Made by a program: the position numbers and the translations under genes. The notes under the pieces are model-generated. The model saw nothing but the letters and a program-made list of their open reading frames with translations, did not search any database and was not told the origin of the DNA. 64,000 nt of DNA. Source: an uncultured Rivibacter sp. (GTDB taxonomy: Bacteria > Pseudomonadota > Gammaproteobacteria > Burkholderiales > Burkholderiaceae). The DNA lies in assembly GCA_946480925.1 (NCBI GenBank), contig CAMLLU010000003.1, positions 1-64,000 on the forward strand, given 5' to 3'. The stretch's first letter is position 1. Every line of letters begins with the position of its first letter. Of the stretch, positions 1-13,397 are shown one piece after another.

Positions 1-1264
<1,264 letters not shown>

Positions 1265-1311
1265 CTAGCTCTTCAGTCGGTACTGCTTCGTGGATGGAAA
1301 AGAAGGACTCT

Positions 1312-1602
1312 TCAGAGTCCTTCCACGACGATCAAGCGCATGATGGCGGCCCCTTTGCGGGCCTCCTTTGCGCGTGCGTATTCGGTGGAGTCGTAGAAAC
1401 GGCGAGCCGCCTCCACCGAGGGAAACTTGAGCACGACCACCCGGTCGGGCTGCCAATCGCCTTCGAGCACCTGCACCGCACCGCCGCGCACGCAGGGTTC
1501 GCCGCCATACGCCTGTATCGCCAGCGTCGAGAACTTCTTGTACTCCTCGTACTGCGTCGGGTTGGTGACGGTGACGTTGGCGATGACGTAGGCGCTGGGC
1601 AT
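1312..1602 (-). CDS. DUF1330 domain protein
   Basis: A 96-residue cytosolic protein that fills the whole DUF1330 family length (dimeric ferredoxin-like alpha+beta barrel fold). Visible family features are the N-terminal YVIANVTVTNPTQYEEYKKF, the GG turn near residue 33, the FPS segment after a VVLKF strand, and the closing AIMRLIVVEG strand. The family has no established reaction. The gene sits 8 bases after kdsA and 59 bases before eno, so it is probably cotranscribed with them. No clear Shine-Dalgarno sequence precedes the ATG at 1602. Confidence 0.85.
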   Translation of the reverse strand: MPSAYVIANVTVTNPTQYEEYKKFSTLAIQAYGGEPCVRGGAVQVLEGDWQPDRVVVLKFPSVEAARRFYDSTEYARAKEARKGAAIMRLIVVEGL

Positions 1603-1610
1603 GGGAGGCG

Positions 1611-2468
1611 TCAGGCGTTGAAGTTGTTTTCCAGGAACCCGTTCTTCTTGGTGACCTGGTCGAGCGCCACCATGGTTTCCAGCAGCGCTTTCATGTGCTT
1701 CAGTGGCACCGCGTTCGGCCCGTCGCTCAGCGCCTTGGCCGGGTCAGGGTGGGTTTCCATGAACACGCCCGCCACGCCCACGGCAATGGCCGCACGCGCC
1801 AGCACCGGCACGAACTCACGCTGGCCGCCCGAACTCGTGCCCTGGCCGCCGGGCAGCTGCACGCTGTGCGTGGCGTCGAACACCACCGGTGCCCCCGTCT
1901 CGCGCATGATGGCCAGCGAGCGCATGTCGGACACGAGGTTGTTGTAGCCGAAGCTCGCGCCGCGTTCGCAGGCGAAGAAGCTGTCTTCGTTCAGGCCCTT
2001 TTCGCGCGCGGCGGCGCGGGCCTTGTCGATGACGTTCTTCATGTCGCCGGGCGCGAGGAACTGGCCCTTCTTGATGTTCACCGGCTTGCCGCTTTGCGCC
2101 ACGGCGCGGATGAAATCGGTCTGGCGGCACAGGAAGGCCGGCGTCTGCAACACGTCGACCACCGCAGCCACTTGCGGGATCTCGGCTTCGGTGTGCACGT
2201 CGGTCAGCACGGGCACGCCCAGCTGCTTGCGCACCGTGGCCAGGATCTCCAGGCCCTTTTCCATGCCGGGGCCGCGGAACGAGGCGCCCGACGAGCGGTT
2301 GGCCTTGTCGTAGCTGGACTTGAAGATGAACGGGATGCCCAGCGCCGAGGTGATTTCCTTCAGGTGCCCGGCCACGTCGACCTGCAACTGCTCGGACTCG
2401 ACCACGCACGGGCCGGCGATCAGGAAGAAGGGTTTGTCGAGGCCGACTTCAAAGCCACAAAGTTTCAT
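1611..2468 (-). CDS. kdsA: 3-deoxy-D-manno-octulosonate 8-phosphate synthase
   Basis: Condenses phosphoenolpyruvate with arabinose 5-phosphate to make KDO-8-phosphate, the first committed step to the lipopolysaccharide inner core. The 285-residue protein shows the family start MKLCGFEVG, the IAGPCVVES phosphoenolpyruvate loop, [11 protein letters not shown], the FLCRQTDF segment and [12 protein letters not shown] near the C-terminus. Length matches the family (about 284). The ATG at 2468 is preferred over an adjacent upstream GTG (2471) because GAGGAG lies 6 bases before it. It is 10 bases after pyrG and ends 8 bases before the DUF1330 gene. Confidence 0.97.
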   Translation of the reverse strand: MKLCGFEVGLDKPFFLIAGPCVVESEQLQVDVAGHLKEITSALGIPFIFKSSYDKANRSSGASFRGPGMEKGLEILATVRKQLGVPVLTDVHTEAEIPQVAAVVDVLQTPAFLCRQTDFIRAVAQSGKPVNIKKGQFLAPGDMKNVIDKARAAAREKGLNEDSFFACERGASFGYNNLVSDMRSLAIMRETGAPVVFDATHSVQLPGGQGTSSGGQREFVPVLARAAIAVGVAGVFMETHPDPAKALSDGPNAVPLKHMKALLETMVALDQVTKKNGFLENNFNA

Positions 2469-2478
2469 CACGGACTCC

Positions 2479-5044
<2,566 letters not shown>

Positions 5045-5110
5045 TCGTGCTCCATTCACTGGGTTGCCAGTCGAGGTACCGACCGCATGCCAAGAGGTGT
5101 TGCCAAGCGG

Positions 5111-5187
5111 GCGCCGCGGGTCGGCCTTGCCAGTCCGCTGGCGAGGCCCCCTTGAGGGGGAAGCGCCGCAGGCGCTACGGGGGGGCT
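5111..5187 (+). repeat. Dispersed intergenic repeat, copy A
   Basis: About 77 bases between the alpha/beta hydrolase and Anbu genes. It contains the core CCCCTTGAGGGG flanked on one side by a GTCCGCTGG segment and on the other by GCGCTACGGGGG. The same order of blocks recurs at 33563-33643, and in reverse orientation at 27484-27562. It is a short palindromic intergenic element, not coding. Confidence 0.75.
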
Positions 5188-5192
5188 AGTGA

Positions 5193-6023
5193 CTAGGCAT
5201 CCGGTGCACGCACGATCGAAAGAGGGCTCATCGCCTGCGCCTGCTGCGCGGCTGGTGCCTGCGTCAGCGGGTATTCGCTCGTCTCGCCGTGCCAGGTGGG
5301 GTCGGGCAGCGAGTCGAACACTTCGCGCAGCCGCTTGCCCCAGGAGCTGCGGATCATGCGGAAGTAGGCGTTGCCTTCGTCGATGTTGACCACGCTGTCC
5401 ACCTTCAGCGCATCGGCCTTGTAGACCAGCAGGTCCAGCGGCAAGCCCACCGACAGGTTGGACTTCAGCGTGGAGTCCATCGACACCAGTGCGCACTTGG
5501 CGGCTTCGTCCAGCGGCGTGTCGGGCGTGACCACGCGGTCGATCACCGGCTTGCCGTACTTGGACTCGCCGATCTGGAAGTAGCACACGCCGTCGATGCC
5601 GGCCTCGACGAAATTGCCCGCGGCGTACACGTTGAACAGCCGCATCGTCTCGCCGGCGATCTGGCCGCCGAAGATGAGGTTCACGTTGAACTCGATGCCG
5701 TGCTTCTTCAGCGCCTCGGCGTCACGCGCATGCACCTTGCGGATCGCGCTGCCGACGATGCGGGCCGCATCGAACATGCTCTTGGCCGTCCAGATGGAGA
5801 TCGGGCCGTCGTCGCCCTCGATGCTCTCGGCCTGCAGCACCTGACGCACCGCCTGCGTGATGGCGAGGTTGCCGGCCGACAGCAGCACCATCACGCGGTC
5901 GCCCGGCTTTTCGTAGACGGTCATCTTGCGGAAGGTGCTGATCTGGTCGAGGCCCGCGTTGGTGCGCGAGTCCGACAGGAAGACCAGCCCGCTGTTCAGG
6001 CGCATGCCCACGCAGTAGGTCAT
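5193..6023 (-). CDS. Anbu-type proteasome-like peptidase
   Basis: Anbu (ancestral beta subunit, also called BPH) is a bacterial Ntn-hydrolase related to HslV and 20S proteasome beta subunits. After Met removal the N-terminal residue is Thr2, the expected nucleophile. The sequence begins [15 protein letters not shown] and has [38 protein letters not shown] and [16 protein letters not shown], all distinctive Anbu segments. 276 residues including a loose Ala/Gln-rich tail. AAGGAG lies 7 bases before the ATG, which overlaps the mutS stop (ATGA). In many proteobacteria Anbu sits with alpha-E, ATP-grasp and transglutaminase-like genes; none of them is here. Confidence 0.9.
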   Translation of the reverse strand: MTYCVGMRLNSGLVFLSDSRTNAGLDQISTFRKMTVYEKPGDRVMVLLSAGNLAITQAVRQVLQAESIEGDDGPISIWTAKSMFDAARIVGSAIRKVHARDAEALKKHGIEFNVNLIFGGQIAGETMRLFNVYAAGNFVEAGIDGVCYFQIGESKYGKPVIDRVVTPDTPLDEAAKCALVSMDSTLKSNLSVGLPLDLLVYKADALKVDSVVNIDEGNAYFRMIRSSWGKRLREVFDSLPDPTWHGETSEYPLTQAPAAQQAQAMSPLSIVRAPDA

Positions 6024-8611
6024 GACGGTACTCCTTGGTGAAGGTTCTTGAGGCGGTACAGCGCCTCCAAGGCTTCACGCGGTGAAAGGGTATCAGGCTC
6101 GATGTTTGCCAAGGCGGCCTCCACGGCTGACGGCTCGGAGGCTTCAGGCAAAGGTGGCGGCGCGGCAAACAGGTCGATCTGCGCGTCGGCCGAGCGCTGC
6201 TGCGCTTCCAGGGCTTCCAGCGTGGCGCGTGCCTGCCGCACCAGCACGCCCGGCATGCCGGCCAGGCGGGCCACCTGCACGCCGTAGCTGCGGCTGGCCG
6301 GCCCGGGCTGGATCTCGTGCAGGAACACGATGTCGTCGCCCGATTCGGCCGCCGACACGTGCACGTTGATGGCGCGCTCGTGCTTGGTGGGGAATTCGGT
6401 GAGCTCGAAGTAGTGCGTGGCGAACAGCGTGAACGAGCGGTTGCGATCGTGCAGGTGGCTCGCAATGGCGCCGGCTAGCGCAAGACCGTCGAAGGTCGAG
6501 GTGCCGCGGCCGATCTCGTCCATCAGCACCAGGCTCTGCTCGGTGGCGCCGTGGATGATGGCCGCCGCCTCGGTCATCTCGAGCATGAAGGTCGACTGCG
6601 CATTGGCCAGGTCGTCGGCCGCGCCGATGCGAGTGTGGATGGCGTCGATGGGCCCCAGCCGGCAGCTCGCCGCCGGCACGTAGGAGCCCATGGCCGCCAG
6701 CAGCACGATCAGCGCCACCTGCCGCATGAAGGTCGACTTGCCGCCCATGTTGGGGCCGGTGATCACCAGCATGCGGCGCGAGGCGTCGAGCCGGCAGTCG
6801 TTGGGCATGAACGGGCCGCTGCCGATTTCGGCCAGCCGGGCTTCGACCACGGGGTGGCGACCCTGCTCGATGTCGAGGCAGGGGTGGGGCACGAACTCGG
6901 GCTGGCTCCAGCCCAGCGTGGCCGCGCGCTCGGCGAGCGCCGCCAGTGCATCCAGCGAAGCCAGTGCACGCGCCAGCGCACCCAGCGCCTGCAGGTGCGG
7001 CTGCAACGCGTCGAGCAACTGCTCGTACAGCAGCTTCTCGCGAGCCAACGAGCGCTCCTGGGCCGACAGCGCCTTGTCCTCGAAGGCCTTCAGCTCCGCT
7101 GTGATGAATCGCTCGGCGTTCTTCAGCGTCTGGCGGCGCTGGTAGTCCATCGGTACCTTGTCGAGGCCGCTGGTCGTCACCTCGATGTAGAAGCCGTGTA
7201 CCTTGTTGAACTGCACGCGCAGGTTGCCGATGCCTGTGCGGGCGCGCTCGCGGGTTTCGAGGTCGAGCAGGAAGGCGTCGCAGTTCTGGCTGATGGCCCG
7301 CAGCTCGTCGAGGTCTGCATCGAAACCGGGGGCGATCACGCCGCCGTCGCGCAGCAGCACGGCCGGCTCGTCGGCAATGGCGGCCAGCAGCGGGCCGATC
7401 TCGGCTCGGGGGACCAGGTCATTCGACAGCGCGCCCAGCAGCCCGTTGGCATCGTTCGGCACCGTGGCGCGCAGGGCAGGCAGTGACTTCAGCGTTTCAC
7501 GCAGGCCGGCCAGTTCGCGAGGGCGCACCTGGCGCAGCGCGATGCGCGCGGTGATGCGCTCCACGTCGCTCACATGGCGCAGCACGTCGCGCAGCGGCTC
7601 GAAGCCGCGGTCGATCAGCGTGCCGATGGCGGCATGCCGGGCCATGGCCGTGCTGCGCTCGCGCAAGGGCCGCGTGAGCCAGTGCCGCAGCATGCGGCTG
7701 CCCATGCCGGTGCGGCAGGTGTCCAGCAGTGAGAGCAGTGTGGGCGCATCCTCGCCGCGCAGCGTCTGCGTGAGCTCGAGGTTGCGGTGCGTGGCCGGCG
7801 GCAGTTCGAGCAGCTCGTTCGCACGCTCGACGTTGAGCGTGTGCACGTGCGCCAGCGCCTGGCCTTGCGTGTGCTCGGCAAAGGCCAATAGCGCCGAAGC
7901 CGCGGCATGCGCGAGCTGCAGGTCTTGCGCGTTGAAGCCGGCCAGGCTTTGCACGTGCAGCTGCTCGCACAGCTTGCGCTGGCCCAGCGCCTTGTCGAAC
8001 TGCCAGGCTGGCCGGCGAGTGAGGGCGGCCCGTGTGAGCTTCAGTGCGGCCGGCGGCTCGTCGCCGGTGAACAGCACTTCGGCAGGGGCCAGCCGTGCCA
8101 GCCACGTGGCCAGTTCACGCTCGCCGCATTCGGTGAGGCCCAACTGCCCGCTTGACAAGGCGAGCCACGCGAGGCCATAGCTCGCACGCTGCTGCACCAC
8201 GGCCAGCAGCAGCGTGTCGGCGCGTTCGTTCAGCAGCTCGGTGTCGGTCACGGTACCGGGTGTCACCACCCGCACCACCTTGCGCTCCACCGGCCCCTTG
8301 GCCGTGGCCACGTCGCCCACCTGCTCGGCAATGGCCACCGCTTCGCCCAGCTTCACCAGCTTGGCGAGGTAGGCCTCCAGCGCGTGCACCGGCACGCCGG
8401 CCATCACCACCGGCTCGCCGTTGGACTGGCCGCGCTGCGTGAGCGTGATGTCGAGCAGGCGGTTCGCCTTGCGTGCGTCTTCGTAGAAGACTTCGTAGAA
8501 GTCGCCCATGCGATAGAACACGAGCGAGTCGGGGAAGTCGGCTTTGATGCGCAGGTACTGCGCCATCATCGGCGTGTGGCCCGCGAAGTCCACCGCGGTC
8601 TGCTTCAGCAT
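6020..8611 (-). CDS. mutS: DNA mismatch repair ATPase MutS
   Basis: Recognises base mismatches and starts methyl-directed repair with MutL. 863 residues. The mismatch-binding wedge is visible as [13 protein letters not shown] near residue 35 (Phe and Glu of the F-x-E motif). The C-terminal ABC-type ATPase carries Walker [11 protein letters not shown], a [12 protein letters not shown] signature region and Walker [21 protein letters not shown], then the ATHYFELTE switch. Length and order match the family. Its stop overlaps the Anbu start; suhB lies 18 bases upstream, so suhB-mutS-Anbu look cotranscribed. Confidence 0.98.
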   Translation of the reverse strand: MLKQTAVDFAGHTPMMAQYLRIKADFPDSLVFYRMGDFYEVFYEDARKANRLLDITLTQRGQSNGEPVVMAGVPVHALEAYLAKLVKLGEAVAIAEQVGDVATAKGPVERKVVRVVTPGTVTDTELLNERADTLLLAVVQQRASYGLAWLALSSGQLGLTECGERELATWLARLAPAEVLFTGDEPPAALKLTRAALTRRPAWQFDKALGQRKLCEQLHVQSLAGFNAQDLQLAHAAASALLAFAEHTQGQALAHVHTLNVERANELLELPPATHRNLELTQTLRGEDAPTLLSLLDTCRTGMGSRMLRHWLTRPLRERSTAMARHAAIGTLIDRGFEPLRDVLRHVSDVERITARIALRQVRPRELAGLRETLKSLPALRATVPNDANGLLGALSNDLVPRAEIGPLLAAIADEPAVLLRDGGVIAPGFDADLDELRAISQNCDAFLLDLETRERARTGIGNLRVQFNKVHGFYIEVTTSGLDKVPMDYQRRQTLKNAERFITAELKAFEDKALSAQERSLAREKLLYEQLLDALQPHLQALGALARALASLDALAALAERAATLGWSQPEFVPHPCLDIEQGRHPVVEARLAEIGSGPFMPNDCRLDASRRMLVITGPNMGGKSTFMRQVALIVLLAAMGSYVPAASCRLGPIDAIHTRIGAADDLANAQSTFMLEMTEAAAIIHGATEQSLVLMDEIGRGTSTFDGLALAGAIASHLHDRNRSFTLFATHYFELTEFPTKHERAINVHVSAAESGDDIVFLHEIQPGPASRSYGVQVARLAGMPGVLVRQARATLEALEAQQRSADAQIDLFAAPPPLPEASEPSAVEAALANIEPDTLSPREALEALYRLKNLHQGVPS

Positions 8612-8629
8612 GCTGGCGGCCCTCGGTGC

Positions 8630-9631
8630 TTAGAACGGAGCGTCCTTGTCCTTGTTGGACTCGATGTCGGCCTTGCGGATGCGCACCGGGCCTTTCTTCG
8701 CGGGCGCCGGCTTTTCCTCGGCCTTCTGCTCGCTGGCCTTCAGCGCCTCGGCCAGCGCTTCCTCGGGCGAGCCTTCAGGGGCTCCGGCAGCGGTGACCTT
8801 GTTGGTGCTGTTGTCGTCCTTGATGACGCGGGTGTAGGGGCTGAGGATCTGTACCAGTTGTGCGTAGATCTTCGGGTTGCCCGCCACCACCTCGCGCTGG
8901 AACAGGAAGTCGGCTTCGCCGGTGAAGTTGCCCACCAGGCCGCCGGCCTCGGTGATCATCAGCGAGCCCGCGGCCACGTCCCAGGGGTTGAGGCCGGTCT
9001 CGAAGAAGCCGTCGTAGTAGCCCGCGGCCACGTAGCACAGGTCGAGTGCGGCGGCACCCGGGCGGCGCAGGCCGGCGCACACCTGCATCACGTCTTCGAA
9101 CATCTTGAGGTAGCGCTTGAAGTTGTCGCCCTTGCGGAAGGGGAAGCCCGTGCCGATGAGCGACTCGATCATGCGCGTGCGCTTGGAAACGCGGATGCGC
9201 CGGTCGTTGAGATAGGCGCCGCGGCCCTTGGAGGCATAGAAGAGGTCATTGCGCGCCGGGTCGTACACCACGGCCTGCTGCACCTGGCCGCGGAAGGCCA
9301 GCGCAATGGAGACGGCGTAGACCGGAAAGCCGTGGATGAAGTTGGTGGTGCCGTCCAGCGGATCGATGATCCAGAGGAAGTCGCTGTCTTTCGCACCGTG
9401 CGCGCGGCCGGATTCTTCAGCCAGGATGCCGTGGCCCGGGTAGGCCGTGAGCAGCGTCTCGATGATGGCGTGCTCGGCCGCCTGGTCCACCTCGGTGACG
9501 AAGTCGTTGTGCGACTTGGCCTGCACCTGCAGCTTCTCCACGTCGAGCGCGGCCCGATTGATGATCGACCCGGCGGCGCGTGCTGCCTTGACGGCGATGT
9601 TGAGCATGGGGTGGAGGGCGGTTTGCGACAT
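8630..9631 (-). CDS. suhB: Inositol-1-monophosphatase family protein (SuhB) with long C-terminal tail
   Basis: Mg2+-dependent phosphatase; the E. coli homologue also binds RNA polymerase/NusA during rRNA antitermination. 333 residues. The catalytic core shows the metal motifs EVDQAAE, EESGR and [17 protein letters not shown], and the late [15 protein letters not shown]. The core ends around residue 270; the last 55 or so residues are a charged, Ala/Lys/Glu-rich tail ending in a DKDAPF motif, absent from E. coli SuhB and probably disordered. ATG at 9631 is chosen because the family N-terminus ([15 protein letters not shown]) follows directly. Divergent from trmJ. Confidence 0.93.
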   Translation of the reverse strand: MSQTALHPMLNIAVKAARAAGSIINRAALDVEKLQVQAKSHNDFVTEVDQAAEHAIIETLLTAYPGHGILAEESGRAHGAKDSDFLWIIDPLDGTTNFIHGFPVYAVSIALAFRGQVQQAVVYDPARNDLFYASKGRGAYLNDRRIRVSKRTRMIESLIGTGFPFRKGDNFKRYLKMFEDVMQVCAGLRRPGAAALDLCYVAAGYYDGFFETGLNPWDVAAGSLMITEAGGLVGNFTGEADFLFQREVVAGNPKIYAQLVQILSPYTRVIKDDNSTNKVTAAGAPEGSPEEALAEALKASEQKAEEKPAPAKKGPVRIRKADIESNKDKDAPF

Positions 9632-9771
9632 GGGCGTACGGACCTGCGGCTGCAAATTGGGGGACGGGCTGGCGGGAGAAAAGAGCAAGGCGCCAGCTCG
9701 TCGTGCAAGAGGAGTGGCGCCAGATAATGGCCGCGGATTTTAACCGTCTGCCCCTGCGGCGCGCGTGACCG

Positions 9772-10509
9772 ATGTCCTCTTCCTCCAGCCAGCCGCCAGT
9801 CGACACCACCCGCTTCGTCCTCATCGGCACCAGCCACGCCGGCAACGTGGGCGCCACCGCCCGCGCGATGAAGGTGATGGGCTTTTCAGACCTGGTGCTG
9901 GTGGCACCGCGTTTCGACGACGTGCTGGTGCAGGAAGAAACGGTGGCCATGGCCAGCGGCGCGGCCGACATATTGGTGCGGGCCCGCATCGTGGCCAGCC
10001 TGCCCGAGGCGCTGGAAGGCGTGAGCTACGCCTGCGCCACCGCCATGACCCCGCGCGACTTCGGCCCGCCCACGCACGAACCGCGCGCGCTGCTGCCCGA
10101 GTTGGCTACATCGCCGCACCGCGTGGCCTTCGTGTTCGGCTCCGAGCGCTACGGCATGAGCAACGAAGACGTGTACCGCTGCCACGCGTGCCTGAGCATT
10201 CCCACCCACACGGACTACGGCTCGCTCAATCTCGCGCAGGCGGTGCAGGTGATCGCCTATGAGTGGCGCCAGGCCCTGGGCGGCTTTGCGGTGAAGCGCC
10301 GCACGCCGGACCCGAAGCTGGCCGATGGCGTGGCGGTGCAGGGGCTGCTGGCGCACTGGGAGCAGGCGCTGGTGCACCTGGGCTTTCTGGACCCCAAGGC
10401 GCCGAAGAAGCTGATGCCGCGGTTGAACCAGCTGATCAACCGGGCGGATCTGTCGCAGGAGGAGGTGCATGTCCTGCGGGGGGTGGCGAAGGCGATATTG
10501 GAGAAGTAG
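9772..10509 (+). CDS. trmJ: tRNA (cytidine/uridine-2'-O-)-methyltransferase TrmJ
   Basis: SPOUT-class methyltransferase that 2'-O-methylates nucleotide 32 of tRNA using S-adenosylmethionine. 245 residues. SpoU/TrmH family motifs are visible: RFVLIGTSHAGNVGATARAM (motif 1, with Asn and Arg), the VFGSERYGMSNEDV segment (motif 2) and PTHTDYGSLNLAQAVQVIAYE (motif 3, the knotted cofactor site). The C-terminal helical domain FLDPKAPKKLMPRLNQL...RADLSQEEVHVLRGV is the TrmJ-specific extension. It is the only rightward gene in this stretch and is divergent from suhB. Confidence 0.93.
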   Translation: MSSSSSQPPVDTTRFVLIGTSHAGNVGATARAMKVMGFSDLVLVAPRFDDVLVQEETVAMASGAADILVRARIVASLPEALEGVSYACATAMTPRDFGPPTHEPRALLPELATSPHRVAFVFGSERYGMSNEDVYRCHACLSIPTHTDYGSLNLAQAVQVIAYEWRQALGGFAVKRRTPDPKLADGVAVQGLLAHWEQALVHLGFLDPKAPKKLMPRLNQLINRADLSQEEVHVLRGVAKAILEK

Positions 10510-10524
10510 GGGCCTGCAACGTCT

Positions 10525-10551
10525 CCCGATACGCATGCCAGCTCGCATGCC
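10525..10551. repeat. 27-bp direct repeat, left of fic
   Basis: A 27-base sequence starting CCCGATACGCATGCCAGC and matching 11904-11930 with one mismatch, in the same orientation. On the minus strand it can be read as HASWHAYR, the conserved C-terminal end of the DUF2189 protein that carries the other copy. It lies between the trmJ stop and the fic stop. Confidence 0.8.
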
Positions 10552-10575
10552 AACCACGTCCGCCCGAGATTCGCT

Positions 10576-11733
10576 TCAAGCCGGCGCTGCCAATGCCGGT
10601 GAAACGAATCCCTCGCCCGCCAGCGACTTCACTACGCCCCTCAGCAGCACGTTGTGGCTGAACCCAATGCTGTACTGACGTGCCCCGGGCTTGATGGGCT
10701 GCAGCATGCCGTTGTCTACTAGTTTGCGGATCTGATATGTGCGCTGGTTCGCATTGAGGCCTGCCAGTGCGCTTTCCAGATCTGAAGCTTTTACAACGCC
10801 ACCCTTGATCGTGGTCACCAGCACTGCCTCTTCCTGCTGCGTGATCTGCTGCCGTTGCCGCGCATGGCTTACCGCCGGCAGCAGCACCTTGCTCAACAGG
10901 TAATCGTAGTCGGCCAGTCGGCTGACCTTGTTCAGCTCGTCGCGCACGCCCGCGAGCACATAGGTGCACCAGTTCTCCAGCGCGGCGTCGGTGCCGGTGT
11001 CGGCTTGGGCCAGCATCGCGTAGTAGCGGTTGCGATCGGCGCAGAACACGGCGGCCGGGTTGAGCACGCGGCCCACGGCGTTCACCTGGAAGCCGTATTT
11101 GATGAGCAGTGCATAGGTGAACAGGCGCACCACGCGACCGTTGCCATTGCCGAATGGGTGAATCCATGCGAAGCGATGGTGTGCGAGCGCGACTTTCATG
11201 AGGTCGTACTTCGGCGGGTCGGCTCGGTTGATGAAGGCCACCAGTTCGGCCATGTATTCGGGCACGCGCAGCGCGTCGGGTGGCAGGTGGTCGGCTTGGG
11301 CAATGCGAACCGGGCCTGCGCGGTAGGCGCCGGGGTTGCTGTCCCCTTCGCGGGTGAGCCTGGCCACTGTGGTGGCATGCAAACCGCGCAGCAGGTGCTC
11401 GGCCAGCAACTCGCCGGGCTGCACCGCTTCTTCCACCTGCTGCATGGCCTGCTCGATGTTCTCGATCTCGTGTAGCTGCTCGTTGTGCGGCGAGCCGTCG
11501 GCCACCTTGGCTTCCACATAGTCGGCCAGCGTGGTGTGGTTGCCCTCGATGCGCGCCGAAGCCAGGCTTTCGAGCAAGTGGAATACCTGCTTGAGCTGCA
11601 GGAACACAGGCCAAGGTGTCGTGGCTCGCAGCTGCAAGCGTCGCAGGTGCTCCAGGTCGGTGAGTACGTCCAGCAAAGGCGAGTCGAAGCTCGGGTTCAG
11701 TAACCGTAGATCGTGATGGACGAACCGGGCCAT
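10576..11733 (-). CDS. Fic family protein (putative AMPylator, class II)
   Basis: Fic-domain enzymes transfer nucleotide monophosphates, usually AMP, onto hydroxyl side chains of target proteins. 385 residues. An N-terminal Fic_N region carries SARIEGN near residue 61, matching the (S/T)xxxE(G/N) inhibitory helix whose Glu blocks ATP, so this is class II with the inhibitor built in. The active loop is [15 protein letters not shown] (catalytic His, nucleotide-binding GNGR). A winged-helix-like C-terminus follows ([16 protein letters not shown]...). ATG at 11733 is preferred over a GTG three codons earlier. No separate antitoxin is needed or seen. It sits alone between two 27-bp direct repeats; the 125 bases upstream are clearly richer in A+T than the surroundings. 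Confidence 0.9.
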   Translation of the reverse strand: MARFVHHDLRLLNPSFDSPLLDVLTDLEHLRRLQLRATTPWPVFLQLKQVFHLLESLASARIEGNHTTLADYVEAKVADGSPHNEQLHEIENIEQAMQQVEEAVQPGELLAEHLLRGLHATTVARLTREGDSNPGAYRAGPVRIAQADHLPPDALRVPEYMAELVAFINRADPPKYDLMKVALAHHRFAWIHPFGNGNGRVVRLFTYALLIKYGFQVNAVGRVLNPAAVFCADRNRYYAMLAQADTGTDAALENWCTYVLAGVRDELNKVSRLADYDYLLSKVLLPAVSHARQRQQITQQEEAVLVTTIKGGVVKASDLESALAGLNANQRTYQIRKLVDNGMLQPIKPGARQYSIGFSHNVLLRGVVKSLAGEGFVSPALAAPA

Positions 11734-11868
11734 GGGATGCACAGTTTCTGCAATGGGATCCGAAATCTTCTGGACTCTATGGCAAAAACATTCGTTGCGA
11801 CAACAACTTGAGAAAAAAGGCTGCTGAAGTTTTCTGGAATAAGTGCGCCAGAGATGTGTAGCTGGCGG

Positions 11869-12690
11869 CTAACCGTGTGCCTCTGCCGTGGCTCCCACCG
11901 CTCCCCGATACGCATGCCAGCTTGCATGCCCCAGCCAAGGCCCCACCACCATCAGCCCCAGGAACCACGGCAGCATCGCCAGGGCCACCAGCCCGGTCAG
12001 CAGCGCGCCCCACAGCAGCATCACCCCGGGCTGACCCAGCACCAGCCGCAGGCTCGTGAGCGCCGCGGTGATCGCGTCCACGTCCTGGTCCAGGATCATC
12101 GGCAGGCTCACAACGCTGACCGCAAAGATGAGTCCGGCGAACAAGCCTCCCACCGCCACGTAAGCGGCGATGAACTCGAGGTTTTGCGGATCCAGCAGCG
12201 CGAGCAGCGAGCCCTTGAAGTCGGGCATGCCGTCGAAGCTCAGCGCAAACACCACCAGTGAAGCGCGGGCCCACACCATTTCGAGGATGAGCAGCAGGCC
12301 GCCGAAGATGGCCATGGTGCCCAGGCGCGCCTCGAAGGCGAGCAGCGAGTTGGCAAGATCCGGGGCTTGGCCTTGTTCGATGGCGCGGCTGGCGTGGTAG
12401 AGACCCAGGCACATGAAGGGGCCCACGAGCAGGAAGCCGGCGGACAGTGCCAGCGTGTAGGCCGGCGCATGGCGGAACACCATCATCAGCAGCCAGCCCA
12501 TGCCCGTGAAGCAGGCGCCGTAGAAGAGGCCGAGGCCGGGGCATCGCATGAAGTCGCGCCAGCCGGCGGCGAGCCATTTCAGCGGGTCTGCCAAGTGCAG
12601 TGAATGCAGCCCGATGTCGAATGGGCTGCTGCCGTGGGGAGGTTGTTGGGGCGGCTTGGGGGCGTCTGCCGCTTCGTCTGGCGTAGACAT
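11869..12690 (-). CDS. DUF2189 family integral membrane protein
   Basis: A 273-residue inner-membrane protein with about six hydrophobic segments, including GLFYGACFTGMGWLLMMVF, ALSAGFLLVGPFMCLGLYH and AILGGLLLILEMVW-like stretches. The SAGFLLVGPFMCLGLYHASR segment and the closing GHASWHAYRGAVG fit DUF2189 membrane proteins common in Burkholderiales. No function is established. The region around 11904-11930, coding the HASWHAYR motif, is duplicated beyond the fic gene. ATG at 12690 is used rather than a GTG two codons upstream. Confidence 0.75.
   Translation of the reverse strand: MSTPDEAADAPKPPQQPPHGSSPFDIGLHSLHLADPLKWLAAGWRDFMRCPGLGLFYGACFTGMGWLLMMVFRHAPAYTLALSAGFLLVGPFMCLGLYHASRAIEQGQAPDLANSLLAFEARLGTMAIFGGLLLILEMVWARASLVVFALSFDGMPDFKGSLLALLDPQNLEFIAAYVAVGGLFAGLIFAVSVVSLPMILDQDVDAITAALTSLRLVLGQPGVMLLWGALLTGLVALAMLPWFLGLMVVGPWLGHASWHAYRGAVGATAEAHG
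11904..11930. repeat. 27-bp direct repeat, right of fic
   Basis: Second copy of the repeat at 10525-10551 (one mismatch, C to T). It lies inside the last codons of the DUF2189 gene. The two copies enclose 1352 bases that contain only fic and its A+T-richer upstream region. Confidence 0.8.
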
Positions 12691-12797
12691 CGTCACCCAG
12701 CCTAAGAGTGCGCGAAACGCGGCGCCAACCGGGTGTTCACCGAGGCGGCTTGATCCTCGTCAAGCCAGCCATCGATGTTTCTCGTCGAAGCGCTGGT

Positions 12798-13304
12798 TCA
12801 GCTGCGTCGCACGCGCAGCAATTCGTCCAGGATCAAGAGCGCCGCGCCGAGCGTGATGGCGCTGTCGGCCGCATTGAACGCCGGGAAGTGGCGCGGGCCC
12901 CAGTGGAAGTCGAGGAAGTCGACCACGTAGCCGTGCATCAGCCGGTCGATCACGTTGCCCAAGGCGCCGCCCATGATGAGCGAAAGCGCCCAGGCGAACA
13001 TCTTCTGGTGGCCGTGTTTCTTGAGCATCCACACGATGAAGATCGTGGCCACCGCGCCCAGCCCCACGAAGAACCAGCGCTGCCAGCCGGATCCGCCCGC
13101 CAGGAACGAGAACGCCGCGCCGGTGTTGTGGGCCCGTACGATGTTGAAGAAGTCCGTGACGTGGCGCGAATCGCCGAGCTGGAAGTAGCCGAGGATGAGC
13201 GTCTTCGTGAACTGGTCGAGCAGGATCACGATGAGCGCGATGCCGAGCCAGGGCAGCAGGCTGGTGCCGCCGCCGGTGGATTTGCCGAAAGTCTTCTTAG
13301 CCAT
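12798..13304 (-). CDS. lspA: Lipoprotein signal peptidase (signal peptidase II)
   Basis: Inner-membrane aspartic protease that cleaves the signal peptide of prolipoproteins after lipid attachment. 168 residues with four hydrophobic segments. The catalytic Asp pair lies in [20 protein letters not shown] and FNAADSAIT, and NTGAAFSFL is the conserved periplasmic motif. Typical length. It lies 93 bases downstream of ileS in the common ribF-ileS-lspA order. Confidence 0.97.
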   Translation of the reverse strand: MAKKTFGKSTGGGTSLLPWLGIALIVILLDQFTKTLILGYFQLGDSRHVTDFFNIVRAHNTGAAFSFLAGGSGWQRWFFVGLGAVATIFIVWMLKKHGHQKMFAWALSLIMGGALGNVIDRLMHGYVVDFLDFHWGPRHFPAFNAADSAITLGAALLILDELLRVRRS

Positions 13305-13397
13305 TCTTGGATTCAGTTTTCAGGGCTTGGGGCGCAAGCCTGGTCGCACGTGCCGATGCAACCTCCGGGGCGGCGTGAGCCGCCTCGGGAGGGCTCA

